A stretch of 64,000 nt of DNA from Oryzias latipes (taxonomy: Eukaryota > Chordata > Actinopteri > Beloniformes > Adrianichthyidae): NCBI RefSeq assembly GCF_002234675.1, contig NC_019862.2, positions 27,076,707 through 27,140,706 on the forward strand, written 5' to 3'. Made by a program: the position numbers and the translations under genes. The notes below the pieces were generated by a model. The model did not search any database. It was not told where the DNA came from and saw only the letters and a program-made list of their open reading frames with translations. Shown piece by piece: positions 34,164 to 47,100 of the stretch; position 1 is the first letter of the stretch; every line of letters begins with the position of its first letter.

Positions 34164-37100
34164 AGACAGGATCTGCAGCAGCGTTAGGTCTCTGCTTCTG
34201 TCAGCTTTATTAGTGATGTGTGGAGAGAAACAAGTGATTTTTTTTTTTTGCATATTACAAGCTGATTATTGAGTTTTTATTTAAAACATATCAACATGAG
34301 ATTTTATAATAATTAAAATAATTAAAATAATTTTATAATAATGGATAAGTAACAGCAAAAACACTTTGATTTGCATAATTTTTTTGTTTGAGCTCTTAAA
34401 GTCAAAGAAATCTTTGTTGTGCCTTTTCAAAAATGTGTCAATCTATTCAGAACCTGAACCTACTAAAGTTCACAGAGTCTAAGGCCGACCTCAGGGCTGA
34501 GAAGATCCAACATTAGCTCACAGCATCACTTTTCTGTATTGTTATTTCTGAGGAGACTCCAGTTTCTTACATTTTTTGTTTCACAAAAATCACGGTTCCA
34601 GACTTTTGTGCTTTGTGGTTTTTATGCACAGACAAGCGGATCAGTTACTCCAGCACACAAAAAGGTCACTGTGCACGCAGGACAAGCTTCCCAGCAAAAT
34701 CGATTTGCAGTGTCCCTATTTATGAATTCAGCCCTTTCTTCTGAAAAAGTACGCTGCTGCACGGGCGACATGCTCTTTAAAAGCACAAATGGATTATAGT
34801 GTTATAACAAATACCGAGCATTGACTGGTTTTCTTGAAGTATGGCATTAGAGAGACAGTTTTTCTTTAAACTTCTGCTTGTGAACCTAGCGGTATTTGAA
34901 AATGTGTGGTTAAGCGTCCTTTCATTTGGGCTCTGTTGCCTGATGACTGGAATGACGTGAAGCCACCTGATGGGATGCCTCAGCCCGCGCTCCATCCTGT
35001 CGCAGGTTTACAAAGACACCGCGGGGTGTCTCAAAACGAGTCCTAGAAACGCTGTGGTCCCATGGGAAGAAATTCAGTCAACCAGGTTTCTTTTTGTTCA
35101 AAACTGTCAAATAAAATGTTTTTTCCCACCTAAACAAGTGACAATTCGTTTTTTTGAAAACTATGCAATCTAAATGCCATAAAAGAGCACTTTTATCAGA
35201 TGCTGCTTTGTTTACATGTGTGAAAGTTTGCAGAGACAAACCTTAACTGATCATTTCTCATTGTTTTTACTCAAACTGTCAGGCCATCTGGGGGATTTAG
35301 TAACTGAACCACTCTGGCAGCGCAATGAGTGCCGCATTGATAAGAGAAAGCACAACTAAATGCTTTTGCTGCTGGGTTTCCAGACGCACAACCGACAGCG
35401 AAGGCAGGCCAAACAAAGGGTGGAGGGAGGGGGGCGTCCCAATTAGTAGTTGGCAGTGGATAACCAGGGTAGGGATGTCAAAGCCTCTCCACAGTCCTCC
35501 GCAGATAGCGGCTTCATTTTGGTCTGCGACGTCTCATCTGCATATTGGGTGACAGAGAAAAAAAGGGCAAAGTGTCTGAAACACAGCTGGGAAGTACAAG
35601 TTTGAAAGAAATACTATTCCCTTTGGCAGAGGGGCCTTCTCCACATCTGTCCCCTGGCTATGTGACTTATTTTGGGCATTCTAATTCTACATGCCCCCTG
35701 GAGGCAAGAGACCGAAAGGAGCCTCTGTTTTCTCCAAGTACCCTCCCTCCTACTTCGTGCATATTTTTTTGGGGTGTTTTTTTTTCCATGCTCATGGTCC
35801 TATAGGGCATGGGGCCCTTTTTACAATTTAGTGCCCATCCACAATAGATCATCACTAAGCTTTCAGTCATACGCAGCACAGTCCATCTTTATAAGAGGGG
35901 TGGAGGGTGGAGGGGGGTGATGGTGCAGCCTCCTGGTGCACTACCAGGCCTGGTTTCCATGGAGTTATACCCAACAGCGTTTTTTGGCAGAGGCATGCCA
36001 TTCTTCTCTTTGCTTCTAAAATGCGCCACTTATTCTGACTCAAGCCATTGTGGGACGCACAAGTGGCTCTCTGAGGAGTAGGGGATGGTGAAAGAAAGGG
36101 TGGGGTCAGGGTTCAAACCAAAGGCTCCCATCGGGACTCCCTCTGTGTTATCAAATTTGTTGAGGCACAAATAGAGCTACAGTGTCATGCCTGTTGACAT
36201 CTTAAGGGAATAGCGCGGGGTTATAGGACAGCATTCTTCCTGTCAGAGCACCAGTGGGGTGGGAGTGGGAGATAAACTCCCCGTCCTCTCCTTTACTCTG
36301 CAAACAGCCTCCAGCTCCTGCACCTAATTGTTGTCCGCTTCCTCCACAAGCAGCCACGGTTTTGCCTTTAGGAGCTCTGGTAAGTCTTCTTTTAAATAAA
36401 AACATTCGTTTAATCAGGACAAAAGTTAGTTATTATTTTAAAATTTTTAGAATACTTATTTTTTTATTACAAAAGTTACAGTTAAATAAATCAATTTTGT
36501 GGGTGGAAAGTTTTCAAACTCTGAACATGTTATATTTAAAGATGTGTCAGTTTTAAATGGTAAAATCCTATTTAATATTCATTCATAATTTTTGCACAGC
36601 TGTTTGTCAACAGGACCAATACCAGGATGCTGCATCGCATCCTCTTTAGAAGAACACATTAAACCAGATCATGTTCTGAAGGTGCATTTCTCCATTGAGT
36701 CTCTCCAGGATTATGCCTCAGATGTTGCCTTTATACAAGCCTTTCATTCACGCTAAGTTTGTTATCCCTGCCGGGGGGGAAGCCCTTTTTTCTTAAAAGC
36801 TTATAGCCGTAATCCGGCCTGAGAACTTCCCCCGGCTGTGGGTCTCATTCAAAAGAGCCGGACTGAGCCTCGCCGTCACATCTGACCGACTCCCGCTTGA
36901 CCAAAAACCTAGCTGGTGGCACAAACAAAACAAAGCTTCAACAAAATAAAAATACAAATTGGCCATTTTTATTTGACGATAATTACCTGCTCCTTGAGCT
37001 TTCAGTAGGTTGGAGAAACGTTTGCAGGTAAATATTTGCTTTGGATCAATAACTGTGAAAGACATTGAACGCCTTCCTTGAAAGTCAGCTTTTGTTTGCC

Positions 37101-37849
37101 GCACCCCATTGAATGTTTAAGAGAATTGTGAAAAAGAGCTGATAAATAGTGAAGAAGAGGAGGCGACAGCTGCACATTCCTTGGTGTGTCTGAATAATAC
37201 AATAAAGAACCCAGCAGAACATATTGGGAGAGGAAGGGGTCACCTCCCACTACTGAACCTGTCAAACAACAACAAATAACTAATTCTTAGGTTTTGGGTT
37301 TTGACCCCCCTCAAACCTGTAGCTAGAAATCAAACCTTCATCTCAAAAAGAACCCAATCTGCTTGTAAGAACGAACAAAACACAATATAAAGCAGTGTTG
37401 GCTCATTCAGAGTTATTTAAAATGTTACATTTATCATTTTCCAGACGTTTGTTTTACATTTGGGGATTCTCTGTGAACATAAATTTATTGCTGGCAAGCC
37501 CCCCACCCCCCCCCCCATGAATCTGTTGTTGTGGAGCAGTCAGTGAATCTGCGAGGAGCTAATGACTGAGTCTGACTTCCTGGACTGGTCAGAATGAAAC
37601 AATTATGTGCTCTGAATGATGTTAACACAGACACTGACATCCATTGTTACCTTGGCATGGCTACAAAACCTCTTCCTGTTTCACTTGTGTGAACAGGATT
37701 GACCCACTAGGGTTTCGTGCTATTGGAGTAGTTTATTTTCAGAACAGTGATGCCTATTTTACATATGAAAAAGTTCTTTATGCAAAATGTGTCCAAAAGT
37801 GTGGCTTTGCTCCAAAGATGATGCCATTTTCCTGTTGTTGTCTCCACAG
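34164..37849 (+). other. MYO7B-GPR17 intergenic region
   Basis: No coding exon recognised over 3.7 kb. It starts with the MYO7B 3' UTR. A possible 5' UTR exon of GPR17 ends at 36379 with a GCTCTG|GTAAGT donor, which could splice to the TCTCCACAG acceptor at 37849. A TATAAGAG word lies near 35891. LIMS2 exons, which surround GPR17 in human, were not seen. Confidence 0.5.
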
Positions 37850-37857
37850 ACGCGATC

Positions 37858-38862
37858 ATGGAACCGTCCCCATTGCCTCAGAATCAGTCATCAGAGAACT
37901 GTGTGACGGCAGAGACCACCACAGAGAACCAGTTGTTTGGATGGTTCTATATTGTGGTTTTTGTTCTGGCTCTTAGTGGCAACAGCTTGGCTCTTTGGAT
38001 TTTTTCCCGCCAGCGTGGCGTTTCCTCTCCGGCCAATGTATTCTTGATTCACCTGGCAGTGGCGGACCTCTCGTATGTCATCATCCTCCCTCTCAGAGCG
38101 ACCTATCACTTCACTGGGGGCCACTGGCCCTTGGGGGAGGTTCCCTGCAGGGTGGTGGGTTTTTTGTTTTATGTCAACATGTACGCCAGCCTGTACTTCT
38201 TAGCCTGCGTAGCAGCAGATCGCTACCTGGCTGTGGTTCATGCCGTGAGGTCAATGAAGATCCGACACGCTCGCTATGCTCACATAATCAGCTTTTCTCT
38301 GTGGGTTTTGGTCACCATATCCATGTCACCCCTGCTGGTCACCCATCAGACCGCACAGAGGGACAACACAACAGTGTGTCTGCAGCTTTATAGAGAAAAG
38401 GCCTCCCGCAAAGCCCTGATCTCCCTAGCTGTGGCCTTCACACCACCTTTCCTTGCTACTCTGTCCTGTTACCTTCTCATCATCCACAGCCTCCACCGTG
38501 GCTCAAGGTTGGAGCCTGCTCTCAAGCTGAGGGCTCTGCGCACCATCGGCGCCGTCATGCTCATCTATTTGGTTTGTTTCCTACCTTATCACATGAGCAG
38601 AGCCACCTTCATCCTGGGCTACAGCCACCCTGACGTCTCCTGCCAGACACGCCGAGCACTGAGCACAGCCAACCGCCTCACCTCCTTCCTCACCTGCCTT
38701 AACGGAGCCATGGACCCTCTGGTCTACCTATTTGGCGCTGAGAAATTCCGCAGTGCGCTGAAGCGAGTCTTTTGCAAAGACATCGGAGGGATGTCTGCAG
38801 CCACAAGCGGCGAGTTAAAGGGAACACATGAGAGCTCTGTGAGCGCCAAGTCTGAGTTCTGA
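37858..38862 (+). CDS. GPR17: GPR17, class A G-protein-coupled receptor (334 residues)
   Basis: GPR17 is an orphan receptor related to P2Y and cysteinyl-leukotriene receptors. In mammals it is expressed in oligodendrocyte precursors, where it restrains maturation. The uninterrupted frame has seven membrane segments: TM1 around residues 28-50, TM2 with NVFLIHLAVADL, TM3 ending ADRYLAV (DRY), and TM7 with DPLVYLF (DPxxY form). Family-specific matches include GFLFYVNMYAS, the extracellular loop CLQLYREKAS and the C-terminal SSVSAKSEF (SLSAKSEL in human). An N-glycosylation sequon, NQS, starts at residue 9. Conserved Cys in TM3 and loop 2 are present. The ATG follows an acceptor at 37849, consistent with a separate 5' UTR exon. 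Position beside MYO7B supports orthology. Confidence 0.95.
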   Translation: MEPSPLPQNQSSENCVTAETTTENQLFGWFYIVVFVLALSGNSLALWIFSRQRGVSSPANVFLIHLAVADLSYVIILPLRATYHFTGGHWPLGEVPCRVVGFLFYVNMYASLYFLACVAADRYLAVVHAVRSMKIRHARYAHIISFSLWVLVTISMSPLLVTHQTAQRDNTTVCLQLYREKASRKALISLAVAFTPPFLATLSCYLLIIHSLHRGSRLEPALKLRALRTIGAVMLIYLVCFLPYHMSRATFILGYSHPDVSCQTRRALSTANRLTSFLTCLNGAMDPLVYLFGAEKFRSALKRVFCKDIGGMSAATSGELKGTHESSVSAKSEF

Positions 38863-40980
38863 AGAGACCGGTCAAAAGGAGGCTGAGCATCAGTGTGCAG
38901 CCTGGGATTCACAGAAGGAGCCAGAATAGATTCCTGGTGTATAAACTGCACATTCAGAGCTTACAAGCAAAATCCACATGTTGAGCATTAACTTTGGGGA
39001 GTGGTCAGCCCCGTGTTTCACAACAAGGAAGCCCCAGTTAAAATCCCAGCTGGGGCATTTCTAGGTGGGGCATTTCTCTGGGAACTCCGGCTTCCTCCCA
39101 CAGCCCAAAAACATGCTTCATAGGTTGATTTATCACTCTAAGTTGTCCCTAGGTGTGATTGTGAGTGTGTGTGGGTGTGTCAGTGTGTGGCCCGGCTGGC
39201 GACCTGTCCAGGGTGTACCCCACCCTTGCCAAACAGGTCAGGCTCTGGCAGCTCTGTGACCCCAAAAAGGATACAGTGGGTAAAGAAAAGCAGTGAATGG
39301 ATACGTACTAGACATTTGTTTTTTCAAAAACAATGTTTGAGAGGATTTCGATCAAGAGTTTTAAGGAACCCAAGGCCAAATTTGTCAAACTTCCAAAATT
39401 AGTTTTTGTGGCTTTGGAGCACGTTTTACTCTCTTTCATGTACTTTTTCTACAAAAACCTTTAATGTTGAATCAGAACACTTTTTTAACCTTACACTTTC
39501 CATGAGTACATCAAGAAACAACAGCCAGCTAATGGAAGTCAGCAAGAGCTTAAAAAAATATGAGAACTTTTCATTCGGAGGCACAGACTTTCAGGGATCA
39601 GCTCTAACGTATGTGCAGCAGGATTCCAGTGGAAGGACCAAAAGCTACAAATGTGCCATGAAAAAGATTCACAGTAGGCTGGTTCTGATGTCCTCAACTC
39701 CTGGGATGTTCTACAGGTTCTGCAATCAACTGACTATACATCTGAAGCATTTGGACCACAGGAAAATCGTTATCATTTATATGTGTATTTTCTGTGTAAT
39801 ATGGTTAATTTGGTGGTAACTTACTACTACCGCTATTTGTTTCCTCCTTTTCCAGAAGAAAGTTTCAATGAAATTGTGGATAAACTGGACTCTTACTGCA
39901 CAAGTTGGAATTTTGGACGTTTTGAGACTTCTGATGAACTAAGAAATCCAAAATTTTATTAAATATTTTTGCTGCGTGACCAATGATTTGAAGATCCAAA
40001 CAAGGCTAAGGACTCCTGAGGGTGATTTATATAATTACTATACAACTGGAATAAGTTCTCTCAAAAGAAAAGCAAACAACGTAAAGAGGCAAAACCTTTA
40101 CATTCACAAATGTACCATGTAAATACATTTATCAGCATCAAACTTTTTAGTTGCTTTGTTTTCCTTTAAAACAATGCCGTTTTCACATCAAAGCTTTGCT
40201 CAAGAATAGTACTCAGATCTGTAAAATGTGAATGTTTTGATGTCAGTTTTTTGGAGTAAAACAGGTAATGCTCTTTGATTTTGACTCATTTTGTTTTCTT
40301 TTTTTAAACTGGCTGCTACTGGAGTGTTACCATTAAAACCCCCAATGAAAGAATTCCCTTTTTGCACTGAGAACAAACATCAATTGAATATTTTTCACGG
40401 CAGCTTTGCTCAAAAAAGAAGTGACAAAACCATGTGAAGAGAATGGCGTCTGCAGCTCTGGAGGTGCAGTGACTTGAAACTGTAATTCTGTTTCCATGTC
40501 ATGTGACCTTCACTGTGGTTTGTGAGCAGACTTTTTTTTTGTCTTACTTCTGTAAAACTTCCTGTCCATCACATGAACACGACAACCCACCCTATTTCCT
40601 GAACCCGTAGGCTTTAGAGAACTTGCAAAGCCTTCTAATTCAAATGATTGAAAGCACACAGATGCAGACCTCTGGGTTAACGTGCCTTATTTTCATACTA
40701 ATAAGTGCCAAATATCAACTTAAAAATGTGAAAACTTACAAATTCAAAGCCTATTTTACTTCCTGTTTCTGCATACGACATCTCCTTTTCATTAAGTGCG
40801 ATTTAGAGAGTTAGTTTGATTATTTTCAGAGTTGGGTGTGTTGGTTAATAATTAGAATATTTTAAGGAGGACTGGTCCAGTGCATGCCAAGGCCTGCATT
40901 TGCATTTTACAGCTCAGGGGACCTGTCATACAACAGACAAACTGAAGGCACCACTGCCCTCCTCTCTGCAACCAGACCAA
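38863..40980 (+). other. GPR17-INPP5D spacer (GPR17 3' UTR and intergenic)
   Basis: Apart from the SINE at 39000-39305 I recognise no feature. A 137-residue open frame at 39406-39819 has no family resemblance. Confidence 0.55.
39000..39305 (+). repeat. tRNA-derived SINE, plus strand
   Basis: It holds CCAGTTAAAATCCCAGCTGG (B-box region), GGAACTCCGGCTTCCTCCCA, GCGACCTGTCCAGGGTGTAC and an AAAGGATACAGTGGGTAAAG tail. Confidence 0.75.
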
Positions 40981-40981
40981 T

Positions 40982-41020
40982 GAGGAAGTTCAGAGCAGAG
41001 CTCGCAGCAGCTTCCTCTTA
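40982..41020 (+). promoter_or_regulatory. INPP5D: Candidate ETS/PU.1 sites upstream of INPP5D
   Basis: GAGGAAGT at 40982-40989 matches a PU.1-like core, and an inverted ETS core (CTTCCTCT) lies around 41011. Both are within 190 nt of the INPP5D start codon. SHIP1 is a blood-cell gene, so PU.1 control is plausible but unproven. Confidence 0.35.
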
Positions 41021-41169
41021 CAGCTTGACGAAGCAGAGGGGGATCAGATGAGAGAAATCGAAGAAGAATAAAATGGCCAGAGAGAAAAGCTAGTGTTTAT
41101 TTTATTTTATTTTATTTTCAAAGAGCTGATGCAAAACACCGGAGCTCAAGCTCTTTGATGGCAAGCAAG

Positions 41170-44100
41170 ATGCCAGGTTATCAACCTTGGTACCATGGCA
41201 ATATAACCCGATCCAAAGCCGAAAATCTTCTCTCCAATACAGCAAGAGATGGGAGCTTCCTTATCCGGGACAGCGAGTCCGTACAGGGAGCTTATGCCCT
41301 CTGTGTTTTGTAAGTTATCAATATTTAACCATCATGAATGTATACTGTTTGGTTAAAAGTGCTTTACCAGTGACGTTTTACAGTGTGTCTTAAACTGTTT
41401 ATCCTTTGTGGAAAGAATTTGTGTATTTTTTGCAGAATTTTTAGGTATTTCTGCATTTAACTCAGACGATTTAAAGTACAAGGCCTCTGATGTCTTTCAC
41501 AGTTTCACATCCCATGCTTAGGCTATTTTTTACACTTTGCAATCCAAAACTAGTTCCCTTTTTACTTTTCATTGTGTGCCATATTTAAGAAGCACCAGCC
41601 TGTGCCTTCTGCAACACTTTGTCTTAGCGCGTTTATTTGGCCGACCTTAATTTAAACGCCCCAGAGATCATTTTTCACTTATACTGAATTCATGTTGCAT
41701 TTGTCATATACCAATGACAAACATTTGCACTTCTCCCCCTGACCAGATTCCAGACATGTGTTTACACATACAGAATCCTTCCAAACGAGGACAAAAAGCT
41801 CTCTGTTCAGGTGGGTGGACGCTTTGACACAAGCGACAGATTCTTCCCTTTGATAAACCTTAGATTAGGTGTATCAGATTATGTGATATGTCTCTCCTAG
41901 CATCTGCTGGCACACAGCATTTTCTATTCTTGTAAGGTCTAAATGAGTGATACTGTAGTTAGGGTAAGAGTTCCTTTAAACAATCAAGGAAGTTTACACT
42001 TTCTGAATTTCAAGTGAGATGGACAGTAGATCCTGTTTGACAGAACAGAAGAAGTCCTGAACCTGAGAGAAAGCAGAGTTTTACACTGAAATCAGGTTAG
42101 CTTTGTGCAACGTTGGAGATGAAGGTTAGGATGAAGGAAAGTACAGCAGCTCTTTGAAACAAGAACCAGATTTTGGCCATCTGAGCAGTGCTAGGTTTTC
42201 TTTCACAGTAGATCTGTGACACGTCTTTGTGTGATGTAAAACATGAAAAAAAAAAAACAGTTCAACAGGAGGGTGAGTTTCCTATTTTAGGCTTGTCTAT
42301 GGCTTTCCTGCTTTGAATTAAAGCTACCATTGTGTTGGTTTTTACATTGGAAACCTATAATGGAGATGTTGTAAGTCATTGAGCATTCTATCTTTTTGAA
42401 AACTAGGACTTTGAAAACTAGCTGTAAAAAGCTTCGAGTTGGACATTTGCCTCAAAGGAGGAGGGCCTTGGGTGTGAAGCATATATGCAGAGAGTGGGGG
42501 CTCCTCCACACGTGTCTTTAAAGATAAAAAGCACCTCAAAGGTGTCAATTTCTTTGATTGACATTTTAAAACAAAACTGAGAATTACAACGCCATGTTTG
42601 GTAGAGCTGTAGAGAGAACGACCTTCAGACAGATTAGACTAAACTGAAGCTTTATGGAGAAGTACATTTTATTTACAAACAAAAATAAAGCAGAATAAGA
42701 AAATAGACTGTCCCTATTGTGAAACATGGAGAAGGGTTGGTAATGGTCTGGGCTGTGTTGGTGCATCTGTCCCAGAGTTTTTAAAATAAATCTTAGGCCT
42801 ATCAAGGCATCTTGGAGGCAAATATCCCTGAAGGCTTGGCTTTAGCTAGTGGTTCTTCCAACAGGTGATTGACCAGAAGTCCCAACTAAAAACACTGGAC
42901 TATTCTGAAATGACATTCTGTTTGTATTTATCTAAATCCCCTTGATCTGTTGTTGAAGAGGAGAAATGCCTTCAAACCTCAAACAACTGGAGCAATTTGT
43001 CACTGTTATCACAATTCCTTTGCTTGCATTGAATAAAAAGTTGAGGGTACTGTGATGCGTTTGCATGATTTGCAGTGACAGCGATACTCTGGCTTATCTG
43101 TGTCCAAGGCTGTTCCGAGTAACACTCTGTCAAAAAAGAAACTTTTTCATCCCAGCCTGGAAAATTATAACCATTGTGGTTTTTAACAACAATGTTGCAT
43201 AATATTTGTACTGTTTAAACATCTCCCAGAACAATTTGGACGATATGGTTGGTCATAAAAACATCAGAAAATACAATGAGTACTTGGATGGTTGTATTTC
43301 TGGAAATAAGATGTTTACACGCTGAAGTATTTGGAACAAAATTGGTATATGCCGTTTGTCTGACCCTGAATGCGGCTTATTAGAAAAATGTAACTGGGTC
43401 TTGTCTTCTAAAAAGAGCTTACTAACGGTGAGAGTTTTGTTGTGCAATACCATTTTGATTTCTGGATTGAGACACATTCGGGACAGTTGTTGGGGTTCTC
43501 ATAAAAGATTAACAGGGTTTTAATGCACCTTTGAGACCTTTTAAATGTATTTATTTTAACTGTTTTTATTCAAATGTCTTGGCTACATGTGTTACATATC
43601 CTCCATCATTTCTGCATAATATCCCAAGTCTTCAGAATTGTATGAAAATGTAAGACATGTTGATATTTTTTAAAGGTTACTGGCTAAAACTATGGGGGAA
43701 AAAAAGATTATATATTTACTTTTTTTGCAGGCATCAGATGGGGTTCCTATTAGGTTCTTTGCTTTGCTGAATGACCTGGTGGACGCCTACTACAGCCCCA
43801 ACATGGGTCTGATCACACACCTTCAGTACCCGGTCCCAAGAGAGGAGGATATAGAAGATGAGCAAGGTCACAAACCACTATTACATGAATTTCTCAAAAA
43901 TACCAGAGAACACAATGTTCCTAAACTCATTTTGTGCTGCAGAGTCCTCCAACCTTCCACCGCAGCTGCCACCTAGAAAGATCTCACCTGACCTAAAAGA
44001 AAATGACTCCAAGACTTTAGAGCAACCCAGCAAGTCTCTGTCAGACACCTACCAGATGAGACTACAGCATGTGGACATGTCCCAGTAAGTCCCCAACCAC

Positions 44101-47100
44101 AAACGATTGGATAAACACTCCATAAAAAAGGCTCCAAAAGTGGTATGTCAGGTTTGGTTAAATTTACAACGCTGATCATCTGTTGTTTCCAGTTTGTCAG
44201 AGGAGCATCAGATGGCCCTGCAGGAGTATTTCAGGACCTCGATCTGCCTGGATGTGGAACAAGCACAGAACGGAAACTCAAACCTGCCTGGCCTGAAGAA
44301 GCTGCTCACAGCGGTCTGCAAAAACCTAAACAGGTGCAGTTCAGGCTGAGAAGACAAATGGATTTTTTTTACAGGTTTTAATTAACTAGACTTTCACTCT
44401 GTGCCCTCATGCAGTGAAATTTCCAGAGTCCTGCCGGCTCTGGAGATCTTTCACCGAGCGCTGGACCAGCAGCTCTCTCCGGGGCCTGGATCATTTTCAA
44501 AACAAGTTGGTTTCGGTTTTAATCCTTAGTTTCACACAAATCAATTTTCTAGCATCTTGCATTCACTCTTTCTTTCCAGGTTTCTTTCAATTCAAGTCAG
44601 TCTATATCAGACAGACTGGAGCAGCTTACAAAGTTGCTCTACTCCATTGAAGATAAGGTAAGGGTCAAAGCCTGTTTTTTTGTTTTTCCTGACACAGCAA
44701 AAGATCTAAAAGCTGCTCTACATTCCTGTTTTCAGGCTAAAAACACAGTTTTTGAGTCTATTGGATTGGACGTAGGCCACAGGAAGTCTCTTATCCCGGT
44801 TGTTACATTTGAGGTGATTCATTCATTCATTTTAAACCACCAAACAGGACAAACTAAAAGAAAAAAGGCATCTGGAAGTTGCAGTTTATTTGATGATAAT
44901 CCTTTGCAGGTCAAGCAGGAATCCATTGGTATGTCCACAAAGATGTTCCTGAAGGTGGACGTGGAAAGTGGAAAGCTTTATTTCAAGAAATCAAAGGATG
45001 GACCTGAAGACAAATACTTTGTTCACAATAAAAGTAAGAACCTAGCAACTGGCAGTGCAGTGAGAACAAGTTCTGTTTGACCAGAACCTTCTGATCCATG
45101 TATATCCTACAAGTCCATCTAAGTCCTAGTAACCTACGTCTTGACAAAAACATGGCTACAGGGGCTGAATGGCAGACAAAGTGTGACATCACTACAAGGG
45201 GTCAATTGGTCATTTTGTCATTGCCACCCCACTTCTTTCAATCTCTGACCACCACTCAACATTTGTCTGAATAGAGCTGCAAGACAGAGTCCAGTTTCAG
45301 GACTGAGTGTGAAATGAGTTGTAAATGGAAACTTGACTAAATCTGTCATGGTCTCACAAGAGATGTTGCACTTCTTTCAGAGCAACAATCACCATAGAAA
45401 CAGCCTTTTACAGTTGTCTAGTCCTTCACACTTTGTCATCTGTAAACGTGTGATCTGGACCGAAATTTTAGGTTGTATTTAAGAATCAGATGATTAAGCC
45501 AGATTGACAGTTACTTTTCCTCATAAGATGAAGCTCTCGGTTTGCCTGTAAACTGTTGCCTGATCACTTGCCCCAACAAAGACAAATGTTGTTGCTGCTG
45601 AAGTCAAGCATGCAGAGATCATTCCACTCAGCACATCTTTATCCAGGAGACTGACATTCTTAAATATTTTTTTTTTTAAAAACCTGTCTTTTTGCTCTTG
45701 AGTCCTGAAGTTGGTGAAATCCCAGAAAATGCACGCCAAGCTTATAATCATGGTGGAGACGGAGAAGGAGAAGACTTTGAAAAAGGAGTTTGTTTTTGAT
45801 GACACAAAGGTAAAAATCTGCACGTTATTGTGTAACATCTTGATTAGTTATTGACTGAACCGCATTCATTAGAATTGCCCTCTTTTTGTTTCTTGTGGTT
45901 TCAGAAAAGGGAGGGCTTCTGTCAGCTGCTCCAACAACTGAAGAACAAACACTCAGAAAAGCCTGAACCCGACATGATAACAGTATTTGTTGGCACCTGG
46001 AACATGGGTAGCAAATTTTCACTGTTATGACCATAGTACACCAGAACTGGCAGCGGATGATGTTGTAATTGCACCTTATCTGTGCAGGAGCTGCGGGTCC
46101 TCCCAACAACATCGACTCCTGGTTTCAGTGTAAGGGTCAAGGGAAGACGAGCGATGAAAGTGCAGACCACATCCCGCATGATATTTATGTCATCGGGACT
46201 CAAGAGGATCCTTTAAGTGAGAGGGAGTGGGCCGAGACTGTGAAAAGTGTCCTGAGGAAAATCACAAACATCAGCTTTAAGCTGGTGCGTGAAAGTGTGT
46301 GACACAACCAATGTCATGTGACGTGGCAGCACATAATCCGGCATGTCTCACAATAACCAGGTGGCTTCTCACACTTTGTGGAACATCCGGATAATGATTC
46401 TGGCCAAGCCCGAGCATGAGAACCGGATCTCCCACATCTTTTCGGACAGCGTGAAGACCGGGATCGCCAATACTTTAGGTGAGCTGTCCTCATTGACACG
46501 ACCATTGCAACCCTCCTTCAAGCGAGTTTGACCCCCATTTGGTTTACAGGGAACAAGGGAGCAGTGGGCGTGTCTTTCATGTTCAACGGAACATCTTTTG
46601 GTTTTGTCAACAGTCACTTGACCTCTGGAAGTGAGAAGAAGCTCAGGTGAGGAGCAGGTTTCATCTTCAGTACATTTATAGTGCTTTTACCTCAAGATAG
46701 TCATGCAGACTTAGCTTTTTACATGTGTCTTTTGCCCTTCTCTGGATTAATACAATCTAGTTTAAAACACAATTAAACAGGAACAAAAAACATCAAGTAG
46801 CATTTCAAAAAGCAGACAAAAAAGAAAATGAGTATTATATTTAACAGAATAAGATTTACTATACTACGTAGTTCTTTTCATTTTTTAAATTATTATAATA
46901 CTTCTATTTTATAACTATATGTAGATAATATTTATTTGTAGAAATATAAACGTAATCATTGTGTGAGTCACACAAAGTTATGGGAAGTAGTGGAAGTTCA
47001 GCTGAGATTGTGATGAAGAAGTCTGAACTGACAGAGAAGAACAATGGAGTTGTTCAGAGAGTTATAAGACAGTGGAGAGATGTGGTGAAAAGGCGTGTGC

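Noticed and set aside
34164-41169. LIMS2 exons around GPR17, expected from the human arrangement
   Set aside because: No LIM-domain Cys/His pattern was seen on either strand.
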